This document shows positions 7,291-10,410 of a DNA stretch of 10,410 bases, piece after piece; position 1 is the stretch's first letter; every line of letters begins with the position of its first letter. The notes under the pieces are model-generated. The model searched no databases, was not told the origin of the DNA, and worked only from the letters and a program-made list of their open reading frames with translations. This DNA is from Thiomonas sp. (lineage in GTDB: Bacteria; Pseudomonadota; Gammaproteobacteria; Burkholderiales; Burkholderiaceae), in NCBI GenBank assembly GCA_027443745.1, contig DAIAZB010000054.1, positions 1-10,410 of the forward strand, written 5' to 3'. The position numbers were made by a program, and so were the translations under genes.

Positions 7291-7493
7291 ATCGACATTA
7301 TCGGCAAAGAGCGCCTGCCTGGGGGCCGCGAGCGCCATCTCCGCACGCTGCGCTCGGCGCCGGGCGTATCGCGGCGTTGTTGCAACGCGGCATCGCTCGT
7401 ACCATGACCGGATGCCGAGGCTGGCGCTGCAAGTGGGATTCAGGCTGGTCCGTTGGCACGACCCTATTCACACAACATCCACAGAAGACAGAT
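7291..7493. promoter_or_regulatory. 203-bp divergent region between moaA and the SDR operon, with inverted repeats
   Basis: The region should carry promoters for both directions. An inverted repeat with 7-bp arms, CGAGCGC (7329-7335) and GCGCTCG (7350-7356), lies in the likely moaA leader and would form a hairpin with a 14-nt loop. A second, GCGTTG-TTG-CAACGC (7374-7388), has the size of a repressor operator and overlaps a poor -35-like TTGTTG (7377-7382), followed 17 nt later by TACCAT (7400-7405). I cannot assign a molybdenum cofactor riboswitch by eye. The promoter calls are weak. Confidence 0.35.
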
Positions 7494-8276
7494 ATGGCCT
7501 ATTCCATTGACTTATCCGGTCGCGTGGCGCTGGTGACCGGCGCCTCCAGCGGCCTTGGCTGGCAGTTTGCCCGCGTGCTGGCGCAAGCTGGCGCCGGCGT
7601 GGTCTTGGCGGGGCGGCGCACCGAGCGGTTGAAAGAGCTGCGTGCCCACATCGAGGCCGAGGGCGGCGACGCCCACGTGGTGAAACTGGACGTGACCGAC
7701 ACCGACAGCATCGGCGCGGCTGTCGCCCATGCCGAGACCGAGATGGGCAATATCGACATCCTGGTCAACAACTCAGGCATGTCGGTTGCGCGCAAGCTCA
7801 GCGAGATTTCACCCGACGATTACGACCGCATGTTCGACACCAACACGCGCGGCGCCTTCTTCGTCGCGCAGGAAGTGGCCAAGCGCATGATCGCCCGCTC
7901 GAAGGGCGCCGCGCCGGGGACCTGGGCGGGGGGGCGCATCATCAACATTGCTTCCATGGCCGGTTTGCGCGTGCTGCCCCAGATTGGCGTATATGCCATG
8001 AGCAAGGCTGCCGTGGTGCACATGACGCGCGCCATGGCACTGGAGTGGGGGCGCTATGGCATCAACACCAACGCCATCTGCCCCGGCTACATCGACACCG
8101 AGATCAACCATGGCCACTGGGCCACCGAAGCCGGCCAGAAACTCATCGACATGCTGCCGCGCAAGCGTGTGGGCAAACCCGAGGACCTGGACGGCGTGCT
8201 GTTGATGCTGGCCAGCGGCCAGAGCCACTTCGTCAACGGCGCGGTGATTGCCGCCGACGACGGCTTCGGCGTCTGA
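7494..8276 (+). CDS. Short-chain dehydrogenase/reductase (SDR), probably NADP-dependent
   Basis: This 260-aa classical SDR oxidises or reduces a hydroxyl/keto group using a nicotinamide cofactor. It shows the Rossmann motif TGASSGLG (15-22), NNSG (92-95), and the catalytic Ser154, Tyr167 and Lys171 (YAMSK). The PG motif is ICPGYIDTE (195-203). The Arg-Arg pair after the second strand (LAGRR, 38-42) favours NADP(H). A short Ala/Gly/Pro insertion (about 137-147) sits before GGRIINIAS. The ATG at 7494 has AGAAG 6 nt upstream and precedes the conserved N-terminus directly; the frame upstream reads as non-coding. It is the first gene of a plus-strand group with a thioesterase (19-nt gap) and acetoacetyl-CoA synthetase. 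That context suggests a 3-hydroxyacyl or 3-hydroxy acid substrate, but SDR sequence alone does not fix it. Confidence 0.93.
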   Translation: MAYSIDLSGRVALVTGASSGLGWQFARVLAQAGAGVVLAGRRTERLKELRAHIEAEGGDAHVVKLDVTDTDSIGAAVAHAETEMGNIDILVNNSGMSVARKLSEISPDDYDRMFDTNTRGAFFVAQEVAKRMIARSKGAAPGTWAGGRIINIASMAGLRVLPQIGVYAMSKAAVVHMTRAMALEWGRYGINTNAICPGYIDTEINHGHWATEAGQKLIDMLPRKRVGKPEDLDGVLLMLASGQSHFVNGAVIAADDGFGV

Positions 8277-8295
8277 CAACGGAGACGACCGGACG

Positions 8296-8718
8296 ATGCG
8301 CCTCGAACTGCCCGCGCGCAAGCGGCCTGTTTTCGACATCGTCGTTCCCATACGCTGGGGCGATATGGATGCGATGGGCCATGTCAACAACACGGTGTAC
8401 TTCCGCTACATGGAAGTTGCCCGACTCGACTGGCTGAGCAGTCTCGACATGGGTGCGGCGCCGCAAGGGCAAGGGCCGGTCATCGTCAACGCCTTTTGCA
8501 ATTTTCACCAGGAACTGCGTCATCCTGGCGACGTGCGGGTCAGCCTGTTCGTCGCCAATCCCGGTCGCAGCAGCTTCGACACCTTTTATGAACTGCGCCG
8601 CACAGACGACATCACGACGCTCCATGCCACTGGCGGTGCCAAGACGGTGTGGATCGACCACGCCCTGCGCAAAAGCGCGCCACTGCCCGAAGAACTGCGG
8701 CGGCTGATGGCGAGCTGA
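8296..8718 (+). CDS. Hotdog-fold acyl-CoA thioesterase, 4HBT/YbgC-FadM type
   Basis: This 140-aa cytoplasmic enzyme has the length and layout of single-domain 4HBT thioesterases, which hydrolyse acyl-CoA to free acid and CoA. The signature is RWGDMDAMGHVNNTVYFRYMEVAR (20-43), written here as RWGDMDAMGHVNN plus TVYFRYMEVAR. Asp25, in the DxxGHVNN core, is the likely catalytic residue. The later strands (NFHQELRHPGDV and GGAKTVWIDH) also fit the family. The ATG at 8296 follows the SDR stop by 19 nt; GGAG lies 11 nt upstream, rather far for a ribosome site. It sits between an SDR and acetoacetyl-CoA ligase genes and is likely co-transcribed. Chain-length preference cannot be read from sequence; the context hints at short or 3-oxo acyl-CoA. 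Confidence 0.92.
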   Translation: MRLELPARKRPVFDIVVPIRWGDMDAMGHVNNTVYFRYMEVARLDWLSSLDMGAAPQGQGPVIVNAFCNFHQELRHPGDVRVSLFVANPGRSSFDTFYELRRTDDITTLHATGGAKTVWIDHALRKSAPLPEELRRLMAS

Positions 8719-8752
8719 TGAGCAGCGGACCCCAGCCTGTGAAACCCTTGTT

Positions 8753-8758
8753 GGAGGA
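8753..8758 (+). promoter_or_regulatory. Strong Shine-Dalgarno site of aacS
   Basis: GGAGGA lies 6 nt before the ATG at 8765 and fixes that start. It is the only near-consensus ribosome site in the window, which suggests that aacS is translated more efficiently than its neighbours. Confidence 0.85.
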
Positions 8759-8764
8759 ATCAGC

Positions 8765-10410
<1,646 letters not shown>

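Noticed and set aside
5941..7407. Long plus-strand open frame opposite moaA and mobA (488 codons)
   Set aside because: Same artefact; moaA on the other strand carries both iron-sulfur cluster motifs.
7453..7481. TTGGCA as a -35 box just before the SDR gene
   Set aside because: No acceptable -10 box lies 16-18 nt downstream.
7377..7493. Upstream extension of the SDR frame
   Set aside because: The sequence reads as non-coding, and the ATG at 7494 has a reasonable ribosome site and the standard SDR N-terminus.

Overview
The window is high-GC DNA, roughly two-thirds G+C by eye, with strong G/C bias at third codon positions. This bias produces long false open frames on the strand opposite the real genes. 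Protein style and gene content (MoaA opening with SERTIPIVD, separate SDR, hotdog thioesterase and acetoacetyl-CoA ligase genes) suggest a betaproteobacterium, probably Burkholderiales. I cannot name the genus from the sequence alone. There are seven protein-coding genes or gene fragments. I see no RNA genes, insertion sequences, CRISPR arrays or phage genes.

Left block (1-3238, minus strand). A complete AsnB-type glutamine-dependent amidotransferase (661 aa) is followed, after a 94-nt gap, by an AMP-forming acyl-acid:CoA/carrier ligase that runs off the left edge. The gap holds two overlapping 7-bp inverted repeats. The pairing suggests a small biosynthetic locus in which one enzyme activates a carboxylic acid and the other makes an amide. 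The product is unknown and the rest of the locus lies outside the window.

Middle (3239-4106). A 342-bp gene-free stretch with short inverted repeats separates asnB from a plus-strand gene for an unrecognised 147-aa Gln-rich, Cys-free protein with a Gly-rich tail. That gene converges on the molybdenum cofactor genes.

Molybdenum cofactor block (4107-7290, minus strand). moaA (first step, GTP to cyclic pyranopterin precursor) is followed by a single open frame in which MobA (guanylyltransferase) is joined without a stop to MoeA (molybdenum insertion). This frame is most simply read as a 650-aa MobA-MoeA fusion that would carry out two consecutive late steps. The intermediate genes (moaC, moaD, moaE, mogA/moaB) are not here and must lie elsewhere.

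Right block (7494-10410, plus strand). An SDR oxidoreductase, a 4HBT-type hotdog thioesterase and acetoacetyl-CoA synthetase (truncated by the window edge) are closely spaced and look like one operon. Together they suggest handling of short acyl or 3-keto acids and their CoA esters, such as acetoacetate recovery. This block is divergent from moaA across a 203-bp region containing two inverted repeats.

The best candidates for a second look are the MobA-MoeA fusion, the AsnB/ligase pair with its overlapping inverted repeats, and the unrecognised Gln-rich protein.
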